Below are positions 7,723 to 16,205 of a DNA stretch of 64,000 nt, piece by piece. The position numbers and the translations under genes were made by a program. How positions within the stretch are numbered: position 1 is the first letter of the stretch; every line of letters begins with the position of its first letter. The stretch covers positions 186,001 through 250,000 of the forward strand of contig NZ_PCNZ01000003.1 in NCBI RefSeq assembly GCF_002975175.1, given 5' to 3'. Under the pieces are notes generated by a model that saw only the letters and a list, made by a program, of their open reading frames with translations, was not told the origin of the DNA and made no database searches. The stretch comes from Bacillus sp. MYb209 (GTDB taxonomy: Bacteria > Bacillota > Bacilli > Bacillales > Bacillaceae_G).

Positions 7723-9384
7723 ATGACATTTTCATTTCCAACAATAAAAGAGTTTATAAAAATTTTGTCAATTGATCGTACAAGCACCATTCAGCACATG
7801 AAACAGGAAGGTAAAAATTTTTATTACCTTCCTTCATCTACTGAAGAATGTAGTTGCGCAGTTATTTATGAAGAGGACTCTTTCACTACGTTAATCGAAG
7901 CTTTTTCTAACAATTCGGCAGTTGTAATTGTGAACGAAAATCTAGATCCTATATGCTGTGTAACTGCTCAACAAATGATTCCATTTCTTTATAATTCTTA
8001 CAATGATTTGCTAGCTTTTTATAACACTGTCATTCAAACGACTGATTCTTCTGTTACCGTCATTGATGAGAAAGAATGCGTTCGTACGTGGACAGATGGC
8101 GCTGAAAAAATCTTTTCAGTCAAACATAACGAAATTATCGGACAACCCATTACACAGTTTTTTAATTATAAAGATTTAGAAATTTTACAATCATTACATG
8201 ACGGAAAAAGCATAATCGCTCAGTTCCATCAGCCTCGTCCGGATTTGTTCGTATTAATTAATTCAAATCCAGTTTATTGTAACGATGAAATTATAGGAGC
8301 AGTCGTTTCTGAAACTGATGTTACAAATCAAGTCGCTTTGAATGAAAAACTATTTAATATGTCGCATGAAATGCACCGATTAGAACAAGAAGTAGCAAAA
8401 TATAAAGATACATCGGATCCTTTCCTTGCGATGAATGGAAAAAGCCCTGTTATACAACGAACGATTCAATTAGCTAGAAAGGTTTGTTCAGTGAAATCCA
8501 CGGTTTTAATACTCGGCGAAAGCGGAGTTGGAAAAGAAGTGTTTGCGAAAGCAATTCATGAAGCAAGTGAGACAGCGAATGCCCCTTTCATTTCAATTAA
8601 CTGCGGTGCAATTCCTGAAGCGTTATTTGAAAGTGAATTATTTGGTTACGAGCGCGGGGCGTTTTCTGGTGCAAATAGTAAAGGGAAGAAAGGGAAAATA
8701 GAGCTCGCGCAAGGCGGTACTTTATTCCTTGATGAGATTGGAGAAATGCCTCTCGATATGCAAGTGAAACTTTTGCGTGTACTGCAAGAACGAAAGTATT
8801 ACCGAGTTGGTGGAGAAAAAGAAATACATATTGATTTCCGCATTATCGCTGCTACAAATCGTGATTTACAAGAAGAAATGGGAAAAGGAACTTTCCGAGA
8901 AGATTTATACTATCGCTTAAATGTAGTTAGCTTGCATATTCCGCCACTACGCGAAAGACGAGAGGATATTATCGAATTAACCTATTCCTTCTTAAACGAT
9001 TTTTCAATAAACTATAACAGGCCTATTCGCGACTTACCTTCAAGTATTATGCATGAACTGCTTCATTACAATTGGCCTGGTAATATTCGCGAGCTCCGCA
9101 ACGTAGTTGAAAGACTCGTCGTATTTGCGACAGACGGCATTATAAAACAAGAATATTTACCGTTTCATACAAATGATACTTTAGAGAACAAAACATCTCA
9201 TTCCCTATTACTCAGCAATAATAATATGATTCTTTCTTTACAAGAAGAAATGGATGAGCACGAGAAAAAGGTAATTGAAAGGGCTTTACATATTTTAGAT
9301 GGTAATAAATTAGAATGTGCGAAACAACTCGGGGTAACGAGGGCCACTTTATATAACCGTTTAAAAAGGCTTGGGTTACAATAA
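7723..9384 (+). CDS. Sigma-54-dependent transcriptional activator (PAS-AAA+-Fis)
   Basis: A 553-residue enhancer-binding protein. Residues 1-100 are an unassigned sensory region, about 105-215 look like a PAS domain, and about 240-475 form the sigma-54 AAA+ domain with Walker A GESGVGKE, Walker B GGTLFLDEIGE and an arginine-finger region. The sigma-54 loop reads GAFSGA instead of the common GAFTGA, a conservative Thr-to-Ser change. The C-terminus (about 515-553) is a Fis-type HTH. It lies between two operons with -24/-12 promoters and most likely activates both in response to hydroxyproline or a pathway intermediate. AGGAGGA precedes the ATG. Confidence 0.93.
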   Translation: MTFSFPTIKEFIKILSIDRTSTIQHMKQEGKNFYYLPSSTEECSCAVIYEEDSFTTLIEAFSNNSAVVIVNENLDPICCVTAQQMIPFLYNSYNDLLAFYNTVIQTTDSSVTVIDEKECVRTWTDGAEKIFSVKHNEIIGQPITQFFNYKDLEILQSLHDGKSIIAQFHQPRPDLFVLINSNPVYCNDEIIGAVVSETDVTNQVALNEKLFNMSHEMHRLEQEVAKYKDTSDPFLAMNGKSPVIQRTIQLARKVCSVKSTVLILGESGVGKEVFAKAIHEASETANAPFISINCGAIPEALFESELFGYERGAFSGANSKGKKGKIELAQGGTLFLDEIGEMPLDMQVKLLRVLQERKYYRVGGEKEIHIDFRIIAATNRDLQEEMGKGTFREDLYYRLNVVSLHIPPLRERREDIIELTYSFLNDFSINYNRPIRDLPSSIMHELLHYNWPGNIRELRNVVERLVVFATDGIIKQEYLPFHTNDTLENKTSHSLLLSNNNMILSLQEEMDEHEKKVIERALHILDGNKLECAKQLGVTRATLYNRLKRLGLQ

Positions 9385-9404
9385 CCCCTTCTCCTCCTCT
9401 ATGT

Positions 9405-9420
9405 TGGCATAGTTATTGCA
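9405..9420 (+). promoter_or_regulatory. Sigma-54 (-24/-12) promoter of the iron-sulfur/FAD operon
   Basis: TTGGCATAGTTATTGCA contains TGGCAT-N5-TTGCA with exact -24/-12 spacing. It lies 21 bp after the activator stop codon and 39 bp before the ATG of the BFD-like gene. It mirrors the promoter at 7583-7598, so both operons should form one regulon. Confidence 0.85.
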
Positions 9421-9458
9421 TAATAATTTGTGTAAACCGAACTAGAGGAGGAATACAT

Positions 9459-9731
9459 ATGACGAATAAAGAGAATTTAATTGTTTGTCGTTGTGAAGAA
9501 GTTACATACGGACAACTTCAATCGACAATTGCTGAATATAATTGCTCAGCTCGTGAGTTAAAACTAAGAACGCGTGCTGGTATGGGTTTTTGCGGCGGTC
9601 GCACATGTAGAATGATGATAGATCGAATGATTGAAAGTACAAACCCTGACATAACTCCTAATGAAATTCCATTAAAACATCAACCACCAGTGCGCGCAGT
9701 TACCTTTGGATCGGTAGGTGAAAATAAATGA
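9459..9731 (+). CDS. BFD-like [2Fe-2S]-binding protein, probable D-hydroxyproline dehydrogenase subunit
   Basis: A 90-residue protein with a bacterioferritin-associated-ferredoxin-like [2Fe-2S] domain: a Cys-x-Cys pair in IVCRCEEVT and a Cys-x4-Cys pair in FCGGRTC. In related amine dehydrogenases this domain is often fused to the C-terminus of the large FAD subunit; here it is a separate gene. It starts behind AGAGGAGG and ends in a 4-bp ATGA overlap with the next gene, so stoichiometric production of the subunits is likely. Confidence 0.85.
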   Translation: MTNKENLIVCRCEEVTYGQLQSTIAEYNCSARELKLRTRAGMGFCGGRTCRMMIDRMIESTNPDITPNEIPLKHQPPVRAVTFGSVGENK

Positions 9732-10060
9732 ATAGAATTACACATCATCCTATTTTAGGTAGTTTAAATAGTAGTCAACGCATCACTTTTCAATTTAACG
9801 GTCAAGAATACGAAGCGTATGAACATGAAACGATAGCGGCTGCTCTGCTTGCAAACGGAATAAGAACGTTAAGGGTCCATGAAGATAGCGGGACGCCACG
9901 AGGTATTTATTGTAATATCGGGCATTGTTCTGAATGCCGCGTGACTGTAAACAATCAAACGAACGTACGAGCGTGCTTAACTGTTGCCGAAAACGATATG
10001 GTTGTTGAAAGCGGAAAACAGCATCCAAATATCGTGAGAGAGATGGTGAAAAAACGATGA
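9728..10060 (+). CDS. [2Fe-2S] plant-type ferredoxin-like subunit
   Basis: A 110-residue protein of the HcnA/SoxA N-terminal type (Fer2_4-like). Cysteines sit in GIYCNIGHCSECRVTV and VRACLT, the C-x5-C-x2-C...C pattern of a [2Fe-2S] ferredoxin fold. It probably passes electrons between the two FAD subunits of the dehydrogenase and the respiratory chain. It overlaps both neighbours by 4 bp. Confidence 0.85.
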   Translation: MNRITHHPILGSLNSSQRITFQFNGQEYEAYEHETIAAALLANGIRTLRVHEDSGTPRGIYCNIGHCSECRVTVNNQTNVRACLTVAENDMVVESGKQHPNIVREMVKKR

Positions 10061-11295
10061 TCGATGTAATTATTATTGGCGCAGGACCAGCAGGATTATC
10101 AGCTTCCATCTCCTGTGCACGTTTTGGACTTAACGTACTTGTTATAGATGAATTTATGAAGCCGGGCGGGAGATTGTTAGGACAGTTGCATCAAGAGCCT
10201 ACTGGAGAATGGTGGAACGGAATAGAAGAATCAAAGCGCCTTCATGAAGAAGCAAAAGCACTTTCAGTCGAAATTCGATGTGGTGTTTCCGTCTACAATT
10301 TAGATAAAGATGAAAGTTCTTGGTTCGTACATACAAATATCGGTACGTTAGAAGCACCGTTCGTACTAATTGCTACCGGGGCTGCTGAGTATTCTATTCC
10401 CCTTCCTGGCTGGACACTTCCAGAAGTTATGTCAATTGGAGCAGCTCAAGTTATGACAAATGTTCACCGGGTTCAAGTTGGGAAAAAAGGAATCATTATT
10501 GGTGCTAACATTTTGTCATTCGCTATTTTAAATGAATTACAATTAGCTGGAATTAAAGTAGAACATATTGTACTTCCTGAAAAAAGTGAGTTGAGCGGAA
10601 AAGCTAGTGAACCAGAAGAAGTCTTAAACTCACTCTTAAATGCGGCTCACCTTGCCCCATCCGCTTTCCTACGTATAGGTAGTCGTTTTATGAAGTATGA
10701 TTGGATTCGAAAAGCCGGATTAACCTTTTATCCAAATAGCGGAATGAAAATAAACGGAACACCACTTCATCTCCGAAAAGCTGCACTTGAAATTATCGGT
10801 ACAGATCAAGTTGAAGGTGTTCGTGTTGCTAATATTGATTCTAAAGGAAATATTATTAATGGGTCAGAAAAGATATATGAGGCTGACTTCGTTTGTATTG
10901 CCGGAGGGTTATATCCGCTTGCTGAGCTTGCCGCTGTAGCTGGTTGTCCGTTCCATTATATTCCTGAACTTGGCGGTCATGTCCCGCTTCATTCAGAAGA
11001 AATGGAAACCTCTCTTCCAGGTTTATTTGTTGCTGGAAATATTACTGGCATTGAAAGCGGAAAAATCGCGATGGCGCAAGGAACAGTTGCGGGTCTATCT
11101 ATTGCTAAACATGCAAGTGAAAAACCTGAAATTGCAGTCGACCAACAATTACAACAAGCAATGCAAAACGTTCACTCTGTTCGTCAAAAAGTAGCGATTC
11201 AATTTAATCCAATGATTGATGTTGGTAGACGGAAGATGAATGAACTTTGGTGTGATTATTCTTCTACATATGCACATACTAAAAAGAGCTGCTGA
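10057..11295 (+). CDS. NAD(P)/FAD-dependent oxidoreductase, large dehydrogenase subunit
   Basis: A 412-residue two-dinucleotide-domain flavoprotein resembling HcnB-type subunits. The FAD Rossmann motif GAGPAGLSASI is at residue 8 and a late FAD motif ends in LFVAGNITGIESG. It lacks the C-terminal BFD-like domain of longer homologues, which is encoded separately at 9459-9731. With the two small iron-sulfur proteins and the DAO-type protein from the other operon it should form the heteromeric D-hydroxyproline dehydrogenase. The operon ends at a strong hairpin just after the stop codon. Confidence 0.87.
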   Translation: MIDVIIIGAGPAGLSASISCARFGLNVLVIDEFMKPGGRLLGQLHQEPTGEWWNGIEESKRLHEEAKALSVEIRCGVSVYNLDKDESSWFVHTNIGTLEAPFVLIATGAAEYSIPLPGWTLPEVMSIGAAQVMTNVHRVQVGKKGIIIGANILSFAILNELQLAGIKVEHIVLPEKSELSGKASEPEEVLNSLLNAAHLAPSAFLRIGSRFMKYDWIRKAGLTFYPNSGMKINGTPLHLRKAALEIIGTDQVEGVRVANIDSKGNIINGSEKIYEADFVCIAGGLYPLAELAAVAGCPFHYIPELGGHVPLHSEEMETSLPGLFVAGNITGIESGKIAMAQGTVAGLSIAKHASEKPEIAVDQQLQQAMQNVHSVRQKVAIQFNPMIDVGRRKMNELWCDYSSTYAHTKKSC

Positions 11296-11317
11296 GATTA
11301 TTCTCAACAGCTCTTTT
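11283..11317. terminator. Bidirectional terminator
   Basis: The hairpin GAGCTGCTGAG / CTCAACAGCTC is flanked by AAAAA and TTTT. It overlaps the last codons of the FAD oxidoreductase gene and serves both it and the converging yxcD-like gene. Confidence 0.8.
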
Positions 11318-11319
11318 CA

Positions 11320-11628
11320 CTACTCATCTGAGTTATTAAATTTCGCTAATGCGTAAATACCTTCTTCATCATCTAATTCAAGTTGCAATCTTGCTGCAAA
11401 TGAATTGACGTTGTACTCTCGATCAAGTAGTAAGCGTAGTGCTTCGATTAAGTTCGCTTGAATTAATATTTGCTTGCGACCATTTACCTCTACTTCTGCA
11501 GAGAAACCGTAGTCGTCATCATACATTAGTTCAACTGAAACTTCTTCTGGACCAACTTGTCTTTTTTCAGCGATATATATGCAAAGCGCATTTATTAATT
11601 CTTGTTCAGAAATTTTTATTGTTTCCAT
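11320..11628 (-). CDS. YxcD family protein (DUF2653)
   Basis: A 102-residue soluble acidic protein matching the YxcD/DUF2653 family of Bacillus by length and by the pattern ELINALCIYIAEKRQV followed by VSVELMYDDDYGFSAEVEVNGR. The function is unknown. Its start lies 13 bp inside the end of the upstream membrane protein gene, so the two are probably translationally coupled and driven from the promoter at 12172-12200. Confidence 0.75.
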   Translation of the reverse strand: METIKISEQELINALCIYIAEKRQVGPEEVSVELMYDDDYGFSAEVEVNGRKQILIQANLIEALRLLLDREYNVNSFAARLQLELDDEEGIYALAKFNNSDE

Positions 11629-12065
11629 GCTACTTCATCTGCCTTTTTCTTACGTTGATCTTTGAAGTATTTAAATGCACGAACTGCTAACATTACGATA
11701 CCAGCCATTACTAACATATTTACCATAAACGCTAATACAGAGCCAAGAGCTCCCATATTTGCAAATAAACTACCCATTAGTAAACCACCAAGACCACCTA
11801 GTAATAAGCCTTTCATAAAGCCACCTTTATTACTTTTTGGTGCTGTGTTTGTTGCTTTTGTTTTTGAATCTGTTGTCGTTTTTTGTGAATTTACATTAGA
11901 ATCTTTTTTGTTTAAATCAACTTTTGAATTTTGACCAGAACTTGGTGTATATGATTTTTTACCAGATTTGTAACTTTTCGCTTCCGCGTGATTTACGAAC
12001 ATAAAGCTACTAGCCCCAAAGATAACCATGAATGCTGTCATTACTGCTACAAGTTTTTTCAACAT
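11616..12065 (-). CDS. Secreted/membrane-anchored protein with C-terminal hydrophobic segments
   Basis: 149 residues. A signal-like segment covers 1-28, then a Lys/Ser/Thr/Asn-rich linker (30-80), a glycine-rich patch (GGFMKGLLLGGLGGLLMGSLF) and a transmembrane segment near 105-130 followed by a basic tail. This layout resembles Tim44-type leader regions without the C-terminal domain, but I do not recognise a family with confidence. It is the first gene of a two-gene unit with the YxcD-like protein and diverges from the DUF1836 gene. Confidence 0.7.
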   Translation of the reverse strand: MLKKLVAVMTAFMVIFGASSFMFVNHAEAKSYKSGKKSYTPSSGQNSKVDLNKKDSNVNSQKTTTDSKTKATNTAPKSNKGGFMKGLLLGGLGGLLMGSLFANMGALGSVLAFMVNMLVMAGIVMLAVRAFKYFKDQRKKKADEVAWKQ

Positions 12066-12157
12066 ATTATATCCATTCTCCTTTTATATAGATATATGTG
12101 AAATCTATCTTTCTTTTAAAACAAGAATGATAGATTTATTTTAAAACCATTTTAAAG

Positions 12158-12179
12158 GTTCTTATGAACTTATTATATG
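12158..12179. promoter_or_regulatory. Operator-like site over the -10 of the membrane protein/yxcD unit
   Basis: A 22-bp element starting GTTCTTATGAAC (GTTC-N4-GAAC) and running into TATTATATG. Its reverse complement recurs at 12279-12300 with one mismatch. On the minus strand it contains TATAAT (12172-12177), which sits 17 bp from a TTGCAT -35 (12195-12200). A bound protein would occlude the promoter. Confidence 0.65.
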
Positions 12180-12200
12180 AACTTTTGTCGAAATATGCAA
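12172..12200 (-). promoter_or_regulatory. SigA-type promoter for the 12065-11320 unit
   Basis: TTGCAT (12195-12200), a 17-bp spacer and TATAAT (12172-12177), read on the minus strand. The -10 lies inside the operator-like repeat. Confidence 0.65.
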
Positions 12201-12257
12201 GTATTATTTACTTACGACAATAATTCCATAACAAAGGAAAAATTAAGAAAAACGGAA

Positions 12258-12286
12258 TTGACTTTAAATGAAACAAAACATATTAT
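12258..12286 (+). promoter_or_regulatory. SigA-type promoter for the DUF1836 gene
   Basis: TTGACT (12258-12263), a 17-bp spacer and TATTAT (12281-12286). The -10 lies inside the second operator-like repeat, 40 bp before the ATG. Confidence 0.7.
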
Positions 12287-12300
12287 AAGTTCATAAGAAC
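12279..12300. promoter_or_regulatory. Operator-like site over the -10 of the DUF1836 gene
   Basis: This is the inverted copy of the site at 12158-12179 (21 of 22 positions), ending GTTCATAAGAAC. It overlaps the -10 of the plus-strand promoter in the same register as the first site overlaps the minus-strand promoter. Confidence 0.65.
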
Positions 12301-12325
12301 TTTTTATAATTTTGGAGGTGAAAAG

Positions 12326-13090
12326 ATGGAAACATTTCATCTCACACGAAACGAAATGGCAACGCTCCTTCTATCACTTAGAGGATGGAATACGAAAAAG
12401 CCTCTTAGCATTTTACAAGAAGCTTGGGCAAAGTCACATAAAAAAGATATTGAAAGCGGACAAAGCGTTACAGCTTTTATTACAACCGCACTTTCACCTA
12501 TTTTTGAAAAATTAATTAAAATCGATGATACGGATGTCGGTTTTTCTTTAAATGAAATAGTTGCGCTTGGTAATCAGATTGAAAACACAAGTTTCTCTGT
12601 AACTGCTATGCAAAACTGGGTGAAACGAGATATAAAAGAAATGATTGGCTCCCCTCAAAAAGGGAAGAAATACTCAATCGAACAAGCAGCATTACTATTC
12701 ATTGTCGAAGATTTAAAAACAGCGCTTGATTTTGAATCTATTCGCAAACTATTACGACTCATCGTAAATGATCCGGCCGATCGAAGTGATGATTTAATTA
12801 ACCCTGTTCATTTATATGTAGCTTATTCTTCTTTATTTGAAGAACTGAATCAAGGGAATTGCTTACAACTAAATGCAACAGATACCATTCATACGATCGA
12901 AAATATTGTAAAAGAAAAAGCTGATAAAATCGCAAGCAAGTTTGATCAAATCAACAACGAACAACGCGAAGCAATTCGTAACGCTATTATTATCGCCACA
13001 CTTTCTGTACATACCGCTTATGTACAAATGCTAGCAAAACGTTACGTTTCAGCAACGTTATTTTTACAAAATTTAGATGTGAAGCCGTAA
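12326..13090 (+). CDS. DUF1836 domain-containing protein, putative DNA-binding regulator
   Basis: A 254-residue protein. The middle part, with VTAMQNWVKRDIKE near residue 92 and QAALLFIVEDLKTALDFESIRKLL, is the DUF1836 pattern, a helix-rich MerR-like fold. A DNA-binding role is inferred from that resemblance and from paired operator-like repeats over both divergent promoters upstream. It would then repress itself and the membrane protein/YxcD unit. The start has a strong TTGGAGGTG ribosome site. A bidirectional terminator follows. Confidence 0.8.
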   Translation: METFHLTRNEMATLLLSLRGWNTKKPLSILQEAWAKSHKKDIESGQSVTAFITTALSPIFEKLIKIDDTDVGFSLNEIVALGNQIENTSFSVTAMQNWVKRDIKEMIGSPQKGKKYSIEQAALLFIVEDLKTALDFESIRKLLRLIVNDPADRSDDLINPVHLYVAYSSLFEELNQGNCLQLNATDTIHTIENIVKEKADKIASKFDQINNEQREAIRNAIIIATLSVHTAYVQMLAKRYVSATLFLQNLDVKP

Positions 13091-13120
13091 AAAATAGGAG
13101 CAGAAGTGCTCCTATTTTTT
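13089..13120. terminator. Bidirectional terminator
   Basis: AAAAAATAGGAGCA...TGCTCCTATTTTTT, a near-perfect hairpin between the converging DUF1836 and GNAT genes. Confidence 0.85.
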
Positions 13121-13125
13121 AATTT

Positions 13126-13623
13126 CTATACTATTTTGCACTCCTTAACTCTTTGCATCTCATACACTTTCAAATGATTCTCTACATACGATTCAGTTTT
13201 TTTGAACCCAGCTTTCTCATAGCATCGCATTGCCCTCTTATTATCTTCCCTAACTTGCAATACAACCGCTTGTATATCAGGGTCTAAAAATGATTTAGTG
13301 ATAAAATAATTTGTAATCTCTGTTCCAAGCCCTTTTGAATATAAATTTGAGACGCCAATCAAGATTGAGTACTCCATCACATATATATCGTCATTTCTCT
13401 TCTTTTTTAATCCAACTCTCCCTATTACTTCATCCTCTACTACGATCACATGATAACTTGCATAAGATCGAGACAGTTTTTCTGTCCAATACTTTCGAAG
13501 TTCTTCTATTGTATATCGTTTGAATGGTTTCACGTCCGCTATGTTATGTAATTCTTCGTCATTATACCACTCTAATATAATTGGTAAGTCATCCATTTCT
13601 AATAAACGTTCATGCCAATCCAT
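13126..13623 (-). CDS. GNAT family N-acetyltransferase
   Basis: A 165-residue GNAT protein of the RimJ/RimL-like type. It begins with MDDLPIILEWYNDEEL, and VIGRVGLKKK, the SNLYSKGLGTEITNYFI acetyl-CoA loop region and NKRAMRCYEKAGFKK near the end mark motifs A and B. It would transfer an acetyl group from acetyl-CoA to an amine. The substrate is unknown and the neighbours do not indicate one. Confidence 0.85.
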   Translation of the reverse strand: MDWHERLLEMDDLPIILEWYNDEELHNIADVKPFKRYTIEELRKYWTEKLSRSYASYHVIVVEDEVIGRVGLKKKRNDDIYVMEYSILIGVSNLYSKGLGTEITNYFITKSFLDPDIQAVVLQVREDNKRAMRCYEKAGFKKTESYVENHLKVYEMQRVKECKIV

Positions 13624-13659
13624 ATTTTCACCCCATCCAATTTCGAATTACTTGGTCAA

Positions 13660-14775
13660 TTAAATTGAATACACAAATTCTTTTTTCGGCAAATTCACTA
13701 TGTCCTGAATGTAAGATGATTGTTCAATAATATCTTCTAACTGACCATTCCTATAAACATAAATACCACCTACATATGAACTGTAAGTCCTTTTCTCAGT
13801 TATTATCGCTAATTTATTATTTTCCTCGTTAAAATCACCTTCTAGTCCTGTTTCAAATGATAAGCTTTTGGATGTTGAAAAATAAAGCTGAATTAATGAT
13901 GCTATTTCTACGTGCTTTGATTTTGCAAAGCACTTTATTTCATTAGAAATTATTTCATCCTGTAATGGAAGAAAGTCCTTCACTTCTAATCTCTCTGCTT
14001 TACGAAAGAAATTTTGCAGTTCCGGAGTATGGAACGAAATGTGTTTCTCTTCTATCTTTTTGAAAATGAATTGCAATAATAAGTCTTTACCTACTACAAA
14101 TGGATGACCAAATCCATGATTATAAAGATTTTTTTTCATTTGAATCAACTGTTCAATATAAGGTATACCATTCTCTTCAATTACAAGCTTTCCATCTATA
14201 AAACGCATAGTCGAGATTAGTGCTTTAATCTCAATACCTTCTAACTCAAGCGATGAATAATATAAATCTCTATTCCAAAAATCTAATTGATCCATTCCTA
14301 GTGAATTAAATAATAGCTCATCTATAATCGAAAAAACTCCATCTTCTGTTAAACCTTTCGTTACATCTTCTAATAATCCAGTAGTCTTATTTAAAATCGT
14401 ACGTATTTCATCATCCTCTTGAATAATTCGAACGGTCAAATCGCCATGATCCTCACCTGAGATTTTCTGAAAGCAATGCGAATATGGACCATGTCCAATA
14501 TCGTGTAGAAGTGCTACAGTAGAGACTAATTTCCGTTCATATTTTGATAAATGAATATCACCAATCTCAATAAGATGTTCTATTACTTTATTTACCAGTA
14601 CATATACACCTATCGAATGTTCTTTCCTTGTATGTATTGCGTTCTTATGTAAAAAATATGTATGCCCTTGCTGTTTTATATAGGCCAATCTTCGAAATGC
14701 TTTAGTATCAATCAATTGTATGATATCTCTATCTTGAATAGTAACTGACCCGTAAATAGAATCTGTAAAATGCAT
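13660..14775 (-). CDS. HD domain-containing phosphohydrolase
   Basis: A 371-residue HD-superfamily protein related to dGTPase-like enzymes. The metal-binding set includes His53 in RKEHSIGV, His91-Asp92 in LLHDIGHGPYSH and a later Asp in MDQLDFWNRDLYYS. It probably hydrolyses a phosphate ester of a nucleotide. It is shorter than the YwfO type (about 430 residues) and the substrate is unassigned. It is a single gene with its own ribosome site (AAAGGGGGAGAAG). The 297 bp upstream to the DedA start is AT-rich and I see no gene in it. Confidence 0.85.
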   Translation of the reverse strand: MHFTDSIYGSVTIQDRDIIQLIDTKAFRRLAYIKQQGHTYFLHKNAIHTRKEHSIGVYVLVNKVIEHLIEIGDIHLSKYERKLVSTVALLHDIGHGPYSHCFQKISGEDHGDLTVRIIQEDDEIRTILNKTTGLLEDVTKGLTEDGVFSIIDELLFNSLGMDQLDFWNRDLYYSSLELEGIEIKALISTMRFIDGKLVIEENGIPYIEQLIQMKKNLYNHGFGHPFVVGKDLLLQFIFKKIEEKHISFHTPELQNFFRKAERLEVKDFLPLQDEIISNEIKCFAKSKHVEIASLIQLYFSTSKSLSFETGLEGDFNEENNKLAIITEKRTYSSYVGGIYVYRNGQLEDIIEQSSYIQDIVNLPKKEFVYSI

Positions 14776-15072
14776 AACTTCTCCCCCTTTGTAAATTCAG
14801 CACTTACATCATTATACAAAATTTTCAGTCTACTAACCCCTTTCCTTCTCTTTTAAAATGAGAAATTTTTAATATTATTTTCATTATCTCTTCATGAAAA
14901 CTCAATTTATATCGTTTACTATAAATACAAAGAAAACAAATACAAGACATAAAAAAGTATTGAAATGGCAATATGCTCATTAAATAAGGTATAATTTGCA
15001 TATGATGAACTTTTTATGTTGTTAAATAAAAATGACATGTAATTGAAAATTTATGAACTAGAAGGTGCAACA

Positions 15073-15678
15073 ATGTTAAGTAGTTTTATTCATTCAGTAT
15101 TAACGTTTTTTGAAGGATTAGGTTATTGGGGCATTATGCTTGGACTTATGATTGAGATTATTCCAAGTGAGATTGTCCTTGCCTATGCAGGATACTTAGT
15201 ATCAACTGGAAGTATCTCATTTGTAGGCGCAGTTATATTCGGTACCATTGGCGGAATCATTGCCCAAGTCTTTATTTATTGGATTGGACGATACGGTGGT
15301 CGCCCTGTCTTAGAACGTTATGGGAAGTATATTTTCATTCATAAAAAACAAATTGATGCTGCTGAAGATTGGTTTAATCGTTATGGAACTGGCGTAATTT
15401 TCACAGCCCGTTTCATTCCTGTCGTTCGCCATGCGATTTCAATTCCTGCCGGGATTACAAAAATGCCACTTTTACGCTTCATTACTTTAACAGGACTTGC
15501 GATTATTCCTTGGTCTATCATTTTCATTTATTTAGGTGAAAAACTTGGAGAAAACTGGGGTAATATAAATGACGTTGCTGGACCATATGTGAAATCGTTC
15601 GCTGTTGGCGGAGTTGTTCTTATTATTTTATATTTCATGATAAAAAAATGGTCAAAAAAACGTAAAAAACTCGCTTAA
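15073..15678 (+). CDS. DedA family membrane protein
   Basis: About 201 residues with several transmembrane segments. Features of the DedA/SNARE-associated family are visible: the early EIIPSEIVLAYAGYLVS segment, GRYGGRPVLERYGKYI, and FTARFIPVVRHAISIPAGITKM with the conserved Arg. Members are linked to phospholipid flipping and proton-motive-force homeostasis. The ATG at 15073 is chosen because GAAGGTG lies 5 nt before it; an upstream in-frame TTG lacks a ribosome site. Confidence 0.88.
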   Translation: MLSSFIHSVLTFFEGLGYWGIMLGLMIEIIPSEIVLAYAGYLVSTGSISFVGAVIFGTIGGIIAQVFIYWIGRYGGRPVLERYGKYIFIHKKQIDAAEDWFNRYGTGVIFTARFIPVVRHAISIPAGITKMPLLRFITLTGLAIIPWSIIFIYLGEKLGENWGNINDVAGPYVKSFAVGGVVLIILYFMIKKWSKKRKKLA

Positions 15679-15688
15679 ATTTCTAAAT

Positions 15689-15728
15689 AAAAACCGCTAT
15701 TAATTCAATCGAAATTATAGCGGTTTTT
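15689..15728. terminator. Terminator overlapping a coding end
   Basis: AAAAACCGCTAT...ATAGCGGTTTTT forms a stem between the converging dedA and DinB-like genes. The right arm also encodes the last codons of the DinB-like protein. Confidence 0.75.
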
Positions 15729-16205
15729 ATTATTAACTTGATTATCTTTTATAAATTGTATAATTTCTTCTTTATGTTTTAAATCATGTTGAATGAGTGA
15801 TGAAAAATAATTGTTTAATCTCACTCTTTTCGTGCCGAATTGATAGTCATCTTTAAAGTTCTGGGCAGGAATTTGATTAATTTGATCAACTAATTGTTTA
15901 CGGGTGGATATAAACTGATCTATTAGTTCTTCTTTTGAAATACCAGACCTCGCATATCTCATTGCACTCTTGTTCATTTCTTCCACATCTGTTGGAACAT
16001 TTGGTACAGATTGTCTACTTATAAAGTATGGAATTCTATACTTCATTAAAAACTCATCCCAAACGATAAAATGTGAAATCACATCCGCAATTCCCCATGA
16101 ACCTTTTCTAAAAGACTCAAACCATACATCATTTGTTACACCCTTAAATGTTTGGCACCATTCTATTAGACTTAACTTTTTTTCTAGAATACATTCTTTC
16201 TCCAT
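15705..16205 (-). CDS. DinB/ClbS-like four-helix protein
   Basis: A 166-residue protein of the DinB/DfsB superfamily: a four-helix bundle with GSWGIADVISHFIVWDEF near residue 35 and HDLKHKEEIIQFI near the end, where histidines usually bind a metal. Such proteins are thiol-dependent or detoxifying enzymes, but this one has no known substrate. A paralogue lies at 33400-33909. Its last codons fall inside the terminator stem shared with dedA. Confidence 0.78.
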   Translation of the reverse strand: MEKECILEKKLSLIEWCQTFKGVTNDVWFESFRKGSWGIADVISHFIVWDEFLMKYRIPYFISRQSVPNVPTDVEEMNKSAMRYARSGISKEELIDQFISTRKQLVDQINQIPAQNFKDDYQFGTKRVRLNNYFSSLIQHDLKHKEEIIQFIKDNQVNNKNRYNFD

